The notes beneath the pieces were generated by a model. That model made no database searches. It saw only the letters and a list, made by a program, of their open reading frames with translations, and had not been told where the DNA came from. A stretch of 64,000 nucleotides of DNA from Streptomyces filipinensis. Lineage in GTDB: Bacteria; Actinomycetota; Actinomycetes; Streptomycetales; Streptomycetaceae. A program made the translations under genes and the position numbers. The stretch is from contig NZ_BMTD01000006.1 of assembly GCF_014649495.1 (NCBI RefSeq), forward strand, positions 62,001 through 126,000. Direction: 5' to 3'. The number at the start of each line of letters is the position of its first letter. The first letter of the stretch is position 1. This document shows, piece after piece, positions 22,069 through 30,384 of the stretch.

Positions 22069-23265
22069 ATGACTGAGGCGCCCGAGCGGCGTACCAGGGC
22101 CGGGCATGGCGACGACTCGATCTACTGGGACAAGTCCAAGAACAGGTACATCGGCGCCGTGTCTCTCGGCTACACCCCGGCTGGCAAGCGCAATCGGCCG
22201 AAGGTGTCAGGCAAGACGAAGGCTGAAGTTCGCCAGAAACTCCGCGAGCTGAAGAAGGAGCTGGCTGCGGGCGTCAAGACGCCCGCCAACTACACCGTTG
22301 CTCAAGCTGTGAGCGATTGGCTTGCCCAAGGACTCAAGGGGAGGGAAGCGACCAGCGTCGACACGTACAGGAGCCTTGCTGACAACCACATCATCCCGCA
22401 GCTCGGGAAAGGCAAGCTGCGGGACCTTGAAGCTGACGACCTGGATGCGTGGTTGGAGGCTGAGGCCGAGGTTCTCGCAACGCAGTCTCTGAAGATGGTG
22501 CACTCGGTCCTACGACGCTCGATCAGCCATGCTCAGAGGAGAGGCAGGGCTGTCCGTAACGTCGCTGACCTGGTCGAGGTACCGGAGGGGCGATCGGGGC
22601 GGCCGAGTAAGTCGCTTTCTTTGAAGCAGGCTGCTGCTGTTCTCCGTGCGAAGGAAGGAACCTGGATTCACGCCTACGTAGTTCTGTCCCTACTTGTAGG
22701 TGTCCGGCCGGAGGAAGCACGGCCCCTGACCTGGTCGCACGTTCACCTGTCACGGTCAGGAAAGGAAAAGCCGCACGTGGACGTGTGGCGTTCGGTACGC
22801 CGGCATGGTGAGACGAAGACCCGAAAGAGCAGACGCTCGCTGGCCATGCCGCAGCAGACCGTCGTCGTCATGAGGGCTCACAAGCGCCGCGAGCAGGCTG
22901 CGTGCGTCGCAGCCGGCAGGGAGTGGACCGATGAACGACTCGTCTTCCCGACGGAGACGGGTGAACTCCGCAGTGCCCTGAACGTACGCCGGAACTTCAG
23001 GACCCTGCTCAAGGAGGCCGGCTTCGCGAACCCGAAGGAGTGGACTCCGCGCGAGCTGCGGACAAGCTTTGTGTCCGTGCTGTCGGACCACGGGATCCCG
23101 ATCGAAGTCATCTCGCGTCTCGTTGGGCACAACGGCAGTGGAACGACCGAGAGGGTCTATCGCAAGCAACTGCGCCCGGTCATCTCCGAGGGAGCAGAGG
23201 CCATGGACGACATCTTTGGGGACAATGAGGAGGCGGTCGAGGACGACTGCCCAGACGGCCCCTGA
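22069..23265 (+). CDS. int: Tyrosine site-specific integrase
   Basis: A 398-residue lambda-type recombinase. An N-terminal arm-binding domain (KGRKVSGKTKAEVRQKL-like pattern, residues about 15-70) and a SAM-like core-binding domain (about 75-160) precede the catalytic domain. Catalytic residues visible are Arg in VGVRPEEARPL (about 212), the second box TPRELRTSF (about 326), GHNGSGTTERVY with the GH pair (about 353) and the nucleophile Tyr (about 363). The usual box-II His is replaced, as is common in actinobacterial integrases. The start ATG lies behind GGGAGGGAAG. It ends 107 bp before the att repeat, as expected for an element-borne int. Confidence 0.92.
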   Translation: MTEAPERRTRAGHGDDSIYWDKSKNRYIGAVSLGYTPAGKRNRPKVSGKTKAEVRQKLRELKKELAAGVKTPANYTVAQAVSDWLAQGLKGREATSVDTYRSLADNHIIPQLGKGKLRDLEADDLDAWLEAEAEVLATQSLKMVHSVLRRSISHAQRRGRAVRNVADLVEVPEGRSGRPSKSLSLKQAAAVLRAKEGTWIHAYVVLSLLVGVRPEEARPLTWSHVHLSRSGKEKPHVDVWRSVRRHGETKTRKSRRSLAMPQQTVVVMRAHKRREQAACVAAGREWTDERLVFPTETGELRSALNVRRNFRTLLKEAGFANPKEWTPRELRTSFVSVLSDHGIPIEVISRLVGHNGSGTTERVYRKQLRPVISEGAEAMDDIFGDNEEAVEDDCPDGP

Positions 23266-23276
23266 TTTCGCAGCCG

Positions 23277-23296
23277 TGGCTCCCTGTTTGGCTCCC
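23277..23296 (+). repeat. Putative integrase arm-type sites, right end
   Basis: TGGCTCCC at 23277 and TTGGCTCCC at 23288 (12-bp period) match the pair at 4899-4919 in sequence, spacing and orientation. They lie just after int and 76 bp before attR. Confidence 0.55.
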
Positions 23297-23307
23297 CAAG
23301 GCTAGAG

Positions 23308-23367
23308 GAGCCCCCAAGGCCCCGCCTCTGAACTGCGGAAACGCTGCTCTACGGGGCCTTTGGGCTC
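23308..23367 (+). terminator. Terminator-like stem after int
   Basis: GAGCCCCCAAGGCCCC (23308-23323) pairs with GGGGCCTTTGGGCTC (23353-23367) with one bulge. The loop is 29 bases. It lies between the arm sites and attR and probably stops int transcription at the element edge. Confidence 0.6.
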
Positions 23368-23371
23368 TTAC

Positions 23372-23396
23372 GGTGCCGTTAAGGCCGGACTAACCG
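23372..23396 (+). other. attR core repeat of the AICE
   Basis: Exact copy of the 25-bp attL core at 4775-4799. It lies 107 bp past int and 86 bp upstream of the P450 start, so excision would rejoin the LPMO and P450 leader regions. Confidence 0.72.
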
Positions 23397-23482
23397 GCAG
23401 CTCAGGCAGGACGGACTTGTGTAACCGGCCTTTGGCGTCGCACTGTTGGCCGGTATTCGTCCATACGGTCAGGAGTCCCGGC

Positions 23483-24769
23483 TTGTCCACGCACACCCCC
23501 GCTCACGTCGTCGACCCCGCCGGCGGCTGCCCGCACGCTCTGAACGCCGACCTGCGGGGGCGGGGGCCCGTTGCGGACATCGTCCTGCCCGGCGGGGTGC
23601 CCGCGGCGGTCGTCCTGGGGCACGACGCGCTCAAGGAGTTCCTCTCCCACCCCGAGGTGGCCAAGGACGCCCGCCACTGCCCGGCCCTGAACGACGGCAC
23701 GATCCCCGCCGACTGGCCGCTGCGGGTCTTCGCCAACGCCCAGGGCATGCACACCGCCGACGGCGCCGACCACCGCCGGTTGCGCTCCCTCGTCGGCAAC
23801 GCCTTCACCGCCCGCCAGGTGGAGCGGCTGCGGCCGCGCGTCGAGGAGCTGACAGCCGGCCTCCTCGACGACCTCGGCCGGGCCGCCGCCGAGGACCCGC
23901 ACGGCGTCGCGGACCTGCGCACCCACTTCGCGCTCCCGCTCCCGATGAGCGTCATCTGCGAGCTGCTCGGCGTGGACCCCGAGCACCGCGCCCGGCTGCA
24001 CGACCTCACCTACACGGTGGTCATCGCCACCGACACCACCCCGGCGGAGGTGATGGCCGCCGTGCACGAGCTCGTCGAGCTGCTCGGCACGATCGCGGCC
24101 GCCCGCCGGGCCGCCCCCGGCGACGACCTGACCAGCGCCCTGATAGCCGCCCGCGAGGACGGCGGTGACCGGCTCAGCGAGGCCGAACTCATCGGCACCA
24201 TGCGCCTGATGCTGGTCGCCGGGCACGAGACCACCCTCAACCTGATCAGCAATGCCGTACGGGCCCTGTGCACCCACCGCGACCAGCTGGCGCTGGTCCT
24301 GGAGGGCGAGGCCAGCTGGTCGGACGTGGTGGACGAGACGCTGCGCTGGGACGGCCCGGTCAGCTGGTTCCCCTTCCGCTACCCCACCCGCGACCTGGCC
24401 CTCGGCGGCACCGTGATCCCGCAGGGCACCCCGGTCCTCGCCGGCTACACCGCCGCCGGGCGCGACGAGGCCTTCCACGGCCCGGACGCCGACCGCTTCG
24501 ACGTCACCCGGCCCGGCGCGGCCCGGCACCTCTCCTTCGGACAGGGCGCGCACTACTGCGTGGGCGCCCCGCTCGCCCGCCTTGAGGCCACGATCGCCCT
24601 GGAACGGCTCTTCACCCGCTTCCCGGACCTCGACCTCGCCGTCCCCGAGGCCGAACTGCCCCGCCAGCGCAGCTTCATCGGCAACAGCGTCGAAGCGCTC
24701 CCGGTCCGCCCGGGGCGCCCGCACCGACCCGGCTCAGACCGCGCTCGGACAGGTAACGTGCGTCCATGA
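23483..24769 (+). CDS. Cytochrome P450
   Basis: A 428-residue class I bacterial P450 monooxygenase. Seen: I-helix AGHETT (residues about 246-251), the K-helix ExxR in DETLRWDGPV, and the heme loop FGQGAHYCVG, with the ligand Cys near residue 359. There is no membrane anchor. No ferredoxin or reductase gene is adjacent, so electrons come from elsewhere, and the substrate is unknown. I chose the TTG at 23483 because AGGAG precedes it and homologous N-termini begin near HVVDPAGGCPHALN. The alternative upstream frame runs through the att region. The stop overlaps the GNAT start (ATGA). Confidence 0.88.
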   Translation: MSTHTPAHVVDPAGGCPHALNADLRGRGPVADIVLPGGVPAAVVLGHDALKEFLSHPEVAKDARHCPALNDGTIPADWPLRVFANAQGMHTADGADHRRLRSLVGNAFTARQVERLRPRVEELTAGLLDDLGRAAAEDPHGVADLRTHFALPLPMSVICELLGVDPEHRARLHDLTYTVVIATDTTPAEVMAAVHELVELLGTIAAARRAAPGDDLTSALIAAREDGGDRLSEAELIGTMRLMLVAGHETTLNLISNAVRALCTHRDQLALVLEGEASWSDVVDETLRWDGPVSWFPFRYPTRDLALGGTVIPQGTPVLAGYTAAGRDEAFHGPDADRFDVTRPGAARHLSFGQGAHYCVGAPLARLEATIALERLFTRFPDLDLAVPEAELPRQRSFIGNSVEALPVRPGRPHRPGSDRARTGNVRP

Positions 24770-25224
24770 GCGAGAACGACCCGGAGCGCGTGCGGGCGGC
24801 CGTCGGTGGTGATGTGGCGGCCGTCGGCGCGGTGACGGACGCGGCCTATCAGCCCTACATCGAGCGCATCGGCGTGGTGCCGCAGCCCATGGAGGCGGAC
24901 CATGCCGCCAACGTGGCCGCCGGGAAGGTGTTCGTCACCGGCGAGCCCGTCCAAGGGCTCGTGGTGATCGAGGCGTTCGCCGGATATCTCTTCCTGGACA
25001 GCATCGCCGTCCGGCCCGACGCCCACGGCACGGGCGTCGGGCGGCGGCTGCTGCACTTCGTCGACGCCCGCGCGCGTGAGCTCGGGCTCGGCGAGATCAG
25101 GCTCTACACGAACGCGTTGATGTGGGAGAACCAGAAGATCTATCCGAAGTACGGATACGAGGTCGTGGAACGCCGTGTCGACGGACCGTACGACCGGATT
25201 CACTACCGCAAGCGGCTGGACTGA
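24766..25224 (+). CDS. GNAT-family N-acetyltransferase
   Basis: A 152-residue acetyltransferase with the acetyl-CoA loop VRPDAHGTGVGRRLL (residues about 83-97) and a C-terminal YPKYGYEVVERR, characteristic of the fold. The substrate is not predictable. Its ATG overlaps the P450 stop, so the two are coupled; a joint role in modifying one small molecule is possible, but this pairing may be incidental. Confidence 0.85.
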   Translation: MSENDPERVRAAVGGDVAAVGAVTDAAYQPYIERIGVVPQPMEADHAANVAAGKVFVTGEPVQGLVVIEAFAGYLFLDSIAVRPDAHGTGVGRRLLHFVDARARELGLGEIRLYTNALMWENQKIYPKYGYEVVERRVDGPYDRIHYRKRLD

Positions 25225-25238
25225 CGGGTCCCGGCGGG

Positions 25239-25373
25239 TCAACCGTCGGGCCACCAGGTGCGGGCGATGTCCCTGCGCACTTCGGGGCGCCTCGTGGGGC
25301 GCTCCTCCGCCTCGTCGGGGATCCGGCGGCTGTCCGTCCTCTTCAGGGGCTTCTGCACGGTCACGCGGCGCAT
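25239..25373 (-). CDS. 44-residue basic small protein with WW tail
   Basis: A short gene with a strong AAGGAGG ribosome site 7 bp before ATG and full Streptomyces codon bias. The protein starts MRRVTVQKPLKRTDSRR, has an acidic centre (IPDEAEERP) and ends DIARTWWPDG. It has no membrane helix or Cys. Its stop falls 15 bp from the GNAT stop (convergent). The pattern of a basic start, an acidic middle and an aromatic end is unlike random frames and suggests a conserved small binding protein. Function is unknown. Confidence 0.55.
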   Translation of the reverse strand: MRRVTVQKPLKRTDSRRIPDEAEERPTRRPEVRRDIARTWWPDG

Positions 25374-25484
25374 GGCTGCCTCCTTCAGTGCCTACCGAGT
25401 TCCGCGTTGTCGCGAAGGTAGACGCTCCTGGGGAGCGTTCCTCATCGGAGCCGGGTTGTCAGTGGCGGGTGTCACTCTTGCGGC

Positions 25485-26117
25485 ATGACGAACGAGACTG
25501 CCCGAACAGGTGCGGTGGGCGCCCCTGAACTCCGCGATCTGGACTGGGACGCCGAAGCGGCCGCCTTCGACGAGGAGCCGGACCACGGCCTGCGCGACCC
25601 CGGGGTGCGCGCGGCCTGGGCGGACCGGCTTCGCTCCTGGCTGCCCGAGCGCCCCGCCGACGTCCTCGACCTCGGCTGCGGCACCGGCAGCCTGTCGCTC
25701 CTCGCGGCCGAACAGGGACACCGGGTGACGGGCGTCGACGCGTCCCCGGCGATGGTCGAGCGGGCCCGCGCCAAGCTCGCCGGGCGCGACGCGGTGGTCC
25801 TGCACGGGGAGGCGGGGGCTCCGCCGGTGGGGGAGCAGCGCTTCGACGTGATCCTCGTACGGCATGTGCTCTGGACGTTGCCGGGGCCCGACCGGGTGCT
25901 GCGGCACTGGCGGGCCCTGCTGCGGCCAGGAGGCCGTTTCGTGCTGGTGGAGGGCGTCTGGGGCACCGTCCACCCCGTCGGCATACCCGCCGGCCGGCTC
26001 GCCGCGCTGCTCGCACCGCTGAGCCCCGACGTACGCGTGGAGCGACTGTCCGACGACCCTCTGCTGTGGGGGAGGGACGTGGACGACGAGCGGTACGCCG
26101 TGGTGGCGACGGTGTGA
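25485..26117 (+). CDS. Class I SAM-dependent methyltransferase
   Basis: A 210-residue Rossmann-fold methyltransferase. Motif I is VLDLGCGTGSLSLL (residues about 65-78), the adenosine-binding acidic residue is in VTGVDASPAM, and motif IV is FDVILVRHVLWTLP. The lack of extra domains suggests a small-molecule substrate. The gene stands alone, between the divergent small gene and the convergent DUF402 gene. Confidence 0.85.
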   Translation: MTNETARTGAVGAPELRDLDWDAEAAAFDEEPDHGLRDPGVRAAWADRLRSWLPERPADVLDLGCGTGSLSLLAAEQGHRVTGVDASPAMVERARAKLAGRDAVVLHGEAGAPPVGEQRFDVILVRHVLWTLPGPDRVLRHWRALLRPGGRFVLVEGVWGTVHPVGIPAGRLAALLAPLSPDVRVERLSDDPLLWGRDVDDERYAVVATV

Positions 26118-26142
26118 GCGCGGCCGGCGGCGGCTGAGGGGG

Positions 26143-26643
26143 TCAGGCCAGCAGCGCCTCGAAACCGCCGGTGCGGGCCAGTGTCTCCAGCTCGCCGAGG
26201 GCGGCCACGGCGGCGGACGCGGCCTCCGGGTCCGTCCGCGTGAGCCCGCTCTCGGCGAACTCGTCCTCGTCCAGACGCCGTACGTCCGAGCCGTCGGCGG
26301 AGCGCCACAGGTCCAGGTCGAGGTCCTCGACGACCAGTTCACCGTCGCCGCGGACCGCCGGACGGGTGATGTCGCAGTACCAGCCCTTCAGGGTGCCGTC
26401 CGCGGCGCGGACCTCCTTCACCGCGTACCAGCGGTCGCGCCAGTAGTACTCGGTGAAGACGTCCCCGGGTTCGAAGCGGACGAAGCCGAAGTCGCGGACA
26501 CCGGAGCCCGCCCAGGGCGCGCGTACGGTGATGCGGGTGCCGTCGTCCTGGACCAGCGCGGCCGGATAACGGATCTTCGTCCGGCCTGCCTTGACCAGCA
26601 CGACCTCCCACCAGATCGTCGGTTCAGACGAGATCGCGGGCAT
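26143..26643 (-). CDS. DUF402-family nucleoside phosphohydrolase-like protein
   Basis: A 166-residue protein with the DUF402 core: FTEYYWRDRWYAVKEVR and GWYCDITRPAVR, then an Asp-rich stretch (VVEDLDLDLWR) that binds metal in characterised relatives. Family members hydrolyse nucleoside di- or triphosphates or other phosphoesters; the substrate here is open. Its start overlaps the end of the tandem GNAT gene by 20 bp, so the two are one operon transcribed leftward. Confidence 0.78.
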   Translation of the reverse strand: MPAISSEPTIWWEVVLVKAGRTKIRYPAALVQDDGTRITVRAPWAGSGVRDFGFVRFEPGDVFTEYYWRDRWYAVKEVRAADGTLKGWYCDITRPAVRGDGELVVEDLDLDLWRSADGSDVRRLDEDEFAESGLTRTDPEAASAAVAALGELETLARTGGFEALLA

Positions 26644-27553
26644 AGCGCACCTCCGTCGCGCAGATCTCGTAGCCGAGCCATCTGTTGATCGCGATCATCG
26701 GCTCGTTCCCGGCGTCGTTGCCCGTGAAGGCCTCGGTGATGCCGGCCGCCCGGGCCCGGTACAGGGAGTGGATCTTGGCGAGCTTGGCCAGGCCGCGCCC
26801 GCGATGGGACCGGGCGGTGCCGGTCATCGCGGTGGTGTAGCGGGTGCCGCCGTCGGTGTAGGCCACGCTGAAGGCGACGGGACGGCCCTCGGCGCACGCG
26901 GCCACCGTCAGGTGGTGGTTCAGCAGCGGATGCTTCCAGTGCTGCTCGATCCAGGCCTCGTAGTCGCTGTACTCGTAGTCGAGGTCACCCGGTTCGTCCC
27001 GCATCGTCTCCGCGTCCAGCTCGAACAGCGGGCGCGGATCGTCCGCGAAGTCCGCGGCCGTCCGCAGCTCGATGCCCGGCGGGGTCCCGGGAACGGGAGG
27101 CAGGGCGGAGTCCGCCAGGTCGAGGCGCAGGAAGTGGGCGGACCGGCTGCTGTGGTAGCCGTGGCTCTCGGCGAAGGCGCGGTTGGCCGGCTCGTCGAGG
27201 ACCCAGCTGAGCAGCCGGGTCGCTCCCTGGGCGGTCAGGTGCTCCTCGGCGGCCCGCAGCAGGAGCCGGCCGGCGCCGCGACCGGTCCGGTCCGGCCGGA
27301 CGTAGATGTTCAGCAGGCCCTGTCCCGGCTCGGTGCTGTCGTGGGCCAGATGGACCTGAGCCGTGCCGATCACCTCGCCGTCCTCTTCCGCGATCAGCGG
27401 ACGGTACCGCGCCTCGGGCGGCAGGTGGAGGGCGTTGTGGCGGATCGAGTCCGGGGTGAACAGGATGTAGGGAAGGGCCAGATGGCGGACCCGGGCGAAA
27501 CCCTCGGTGTCAGCCGGCACATCGGGGCGCAGGTCGCGCACGATCACTGTCAT
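26624..27553 (-). CDS. Tandem-GNAT acetyltransferase
   Basis: A 309-residue protein with two GNAT domains. The first (residues 1-150) has YVRPDRTGRGAGRLLLRAAE; the second (about 165-309) has TARSHRGRGLAKLAKIHSL and FTGNDAGNEPMIAINRWLGY. Two-domain GNATs of this build are known in Streptomyces, with one domain often structural. The GNDxxNxPMxxIN pattern is typical of the C-terminal half. It is the first gene of the operon with DUF402 and is divergent from a GntR regulator 71 bp away, which may control it. Confidence 0.82.
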   Translation of the reverse strand: MTVIVRDLRPDVPADTEGFARVRHLALPYILFTPDSIRHNALHLPPEARYRPLIAEEDGEVIGTAQVHLAHDSTEPGQGLLNIYVRPDRTGRGAGRLLLRAAEEHLTAQGATRLLSWVLDEPANRAFAESHGYHSSRSAHFLRLDLADSALPPVPGTPPGIELRTAADFADDPRPLFELDAETMRDEPGDLDYEYSDYEAWIEQHWKHPLLNHHLTVAACAEGRPVAFSVAYTDGGTRYTTAMTGTARSHRGRGLAKLAKIHSLYRARAAGITEAFTGNDAGNEPMIAINRWLGYEICATEVRYARDLV

Positions 27554-27624
27554 GAGCAGGCACGGTAGGCGGAGGCGGACCGGGGTTGCCTCTCATTTTC
27601 CGCCCGGTGCGGGACAATCGCCCC

Positions 27625-27993
27625 GTGAGCCTGAAGATCCGCATCGAAGACAGTGCGCCCCCGTACGAGCAGGTGCGGGCGCAGATTTCCGAGCAGGCCA
27701 GGTCCGGTGCGCTGCCGGTGGGGTACCGGCTGCCGACCGTGCGGGGGCTGGCCGAGTCCCTGGGCCTCGCCGTGAACACCGTGGCCAAGGCGTACCGGGC
27801 GCTGGAGAACGACGGGGTGATCGAGACGCGGGGGCGCAACGGCACGTTCGTGGCCGCCGCCGGCTCGGCCGCGGTGCGCGAGGCGTCCTCGGCCGCGCAG
27901 GCGTACGCCGAGCGGGTGCGCAGGCTCGGGCTCACCGAGGAGGAGGCGTTGGCCGCCGTGCGGGATGCCCTGCGGGCGGCGTATGGGGAGTGA
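27625..27993 (+). CDS. Short GntR-family regulator (YtrA type)
   Basis: A 122-residue regulator: an N-terminal winged helix (PPYEQVRAQISEQARSGAL, LPTVRGLAESLGLAVNTVAKAY) and a short helical dimerisation tail instead of a ligand domain, which defines the YtrA subgroup. YtrA proteins usually control ABC transporter genes lying downstream. None is present here, so the divergent acetyltransferase operon is the likely target. Start: GTG at 27625. Confidence 0.85.
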   Translation: MSLKIRIEDSAPPYEQVRAQISEQARSGALPVGYRLPTVRGLAESLGLAVNTVAKAYRALENDGVIETRGRNGTFVAAAGSAAVREASSAAQAYAERVRRLGLTEEEALAAVRDALRAAYGE

Positions 27994-28003
27994 CCTGGTG
28001 CCC

Positions 28004-28275
28004 GGCTGAGGAGAGTTCGGCGCCGCCGGACAGCGCCGTCGCGGCTGAGCGCGGTTGCGGCGGACAGGGAGTCGGCCGGCGGTCGAGGAGTCGCGGCTGC
28101 GGCCGGGGAGTCACGAGGAGGCCGCGAGCCACCGCCGTGGCCGGGGAGCCGGCGCCGTTGCCGACCGAGGAGTCACCTCTGCGGCCGGGACGTCACGGCT
28201 GTGGCCGAGGAGCGAGAGCTGGGCCCCGGGAGTCACCGTCATGGCGGCCGGGGAGTCGCGGTCCGGCCCCGTGAG
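28004..28275 (+). repeat. Degenerate GGCCGGGGAGTCAC repeat tract
   Basis: A 270-bp non-coding stretch with eight or nine imperfect copies of GGCCGGGGAGTCNC spaced about 20-30 bases apart (for example near 28098, 28140, 28168, 28203, 28248). It lies between the GntR gene and the DUF72 gene. Long open frames through it are artefacts of composition. It is probably an expanded intergenic repeat with no known role. Confidence 0.5.
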
Positions 28276-28278
28276 GCG

Positions 28279-29052
28279 TCAGTGTGGGAGGGTCGCAGGC
28301 TCCGGTGTGCGTGTCACCGTCAGACCCGCCCTCCCCGCAGCCCGTCCGAAGGTCACCGCGTCCCGGACCGCCGCGCCCCCCGGATCGTTGTTGAAGTACG
28401 CGTACACGTCCTCCCCGTCCGGCCAGGTCGTCGCGATGCGGTCCAGCCAGGTCTCCAGGGAGCGGCGGCCGTAGCGGGGCCAGGGGTGGGCGCGGCCCTG
28501 GTGGAAGCGGACGTACCCCCAGCCGGTGGTGCGCCACAGCGGGGTGACCGGGCGGGCCAGCACATCCGCCCAGCACAGCGCCGCGCCCCGGGCCGACAGC
28601 ACCTCGCGCACCTCGGGTGTCCACCAGGAGTCGTGGCGGGGTTCGACCGCGACCCTCGTACCGGGCTGGAAGCAGGCCAGGCAGGTGTCCAGCAGGGACG
28701 GGTCGGCGCGCAGGGTCGGGGGGAGCTGGAGCAGGACCGGGCCCAGCCGGTCGCCGAGGCCCGCCGCGTGGCTCATCAGGCGGTGGACCGGCTCCGCGGG
28801 CTCCTTCAGACGCTTGATGTGGGTGAGGTAGCGGCTGGCCTTGACCGCGACGACGAAGTCCGCGGGGACCCGTTCCCGCCAGGCCTCGAAGTTCTCCCGG
28901 GACGGAAGCCGGTAGAACGCGTTGTTGATCTCCACCGTGGCGAACAGCCGCGTGTACTCCTCCAGCCACAGCCGCGCCGGGACCCCGGCCGGATAGACGA
29001 GGTCCCGCCAGTCCTTGTACTGCCACCCGGAGGTGCCGACGAACAAGGTCAC
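28279..29052 (-). CDS. DUF72 family protein (YecE-like)
   Basis: A 257-residue TIM-barrel-like protein. The family signature VGTSGWQYKDWR is at residues 5-16, and later conserved parts are EINNAFYRLPSRENFEAW, VKASRYLTHIKRL and YFNNDPGGAAVRDA. DUF72 proteins are widespread; their biochemical role is unsettled, with nuclease or Fe-S links suggested. It is 15 bp downstream of the rightward-lying AAA ATPase stop on the same strand, so the two may share a transcript. Confidence 0.85.
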   Translation of the reverse strand: MTLFVGTSGWQYKDWRDLVYPAGVPARLWLEEYTRLFATVEINNAFYRLPSRENFEAWRERVPADFVVAVKASRYLTHIKRLKEPAEPVHRLMSHAAGLGDRLGPVLLQLPPTLRADPSLLDTCLACFQPGTRVAVEPRHDSWWTPEVREVLSARGAALCWADVLARPVTPLWRTTGWGYVRFHQGRAHPWPRYGRRSLETWLDRIATTWPDGEDVYAYFNNDPGGAAVRDAVTFGRAAGRAGLTVTRTPEPATLPH

Positions 29053-29067
29053 AGCACCATCAAAGCA

Positions 29068-30162
<1,095 letters not shown>

Positions 30163-30384
30163 GCCGCCATGATCCGGCACGGATGTGCTGTGCGCACGGC
30201 ATTTCACTGGGGTGGCAGGGCCGGGTTCTGATGCGCGGGCCGTCCGCGGCCGGTCGCGCCCACGCGGCGGAGCCGCACCACGACACTGCCCCGCGCCCCC
30301 GCCGCGGCGCTCCCACGGGAGCGGCGCCCCCTGTGTTCCCAAGTCCCGCCCGAGCCGCCCGTTCCGCCGTTACTGTTGTCCTTG
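30163..30384. other. Intergenic region with a Streptomyces-type repeat
   Basis: This 222-base gap holds the leader of the ATPase and a GC-rich block (about 30240-30330) with CACGCGGCGGAGCCGCA and a stem around GGCGCTCCC. It resembles the short repeats found between many Streptomyces genes. It separates two divergent genes, and I see no gene in it. Confidence 0.4.

Larger units (their letters stand above)
4775..23396. mobile_element. Actinomycete integrative and conjugative element (AICE), about 18.6 kb, at a non-tRNA site
   Basis: A complete-looking AICE bounded by perfect 25-bp direct repeats (4775-4799 and 23372-23396). It carries the modules expected of the class: tyrosine integrase and excisionase at the right end, prim-pol and ATPase replication proteins, a TraB/FtsK translocase with several small membrane (Spd-type) proteins, SSB, and a control block with GntR, XRE and a NUDIX protein resembling the pSAM2 immunity factor. 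Both ends also carry paired TTGGCTCCC-like motifs in the same orientation with a 12-bp period, which look like integrase arm sites. Neither flank shows a tRNA gene, unlike most AICEs. No stop codons interrupt the main genes, so it may be functional. Confidence 0.88.

Noticed and set aside
27586..28274. Extended frame through the 28.0-28.27 kb repeat
   Set aside because: Its composition is set by the degenerate repeat. The GntR gene ends at 27993 and the repeat frames carry no domain.
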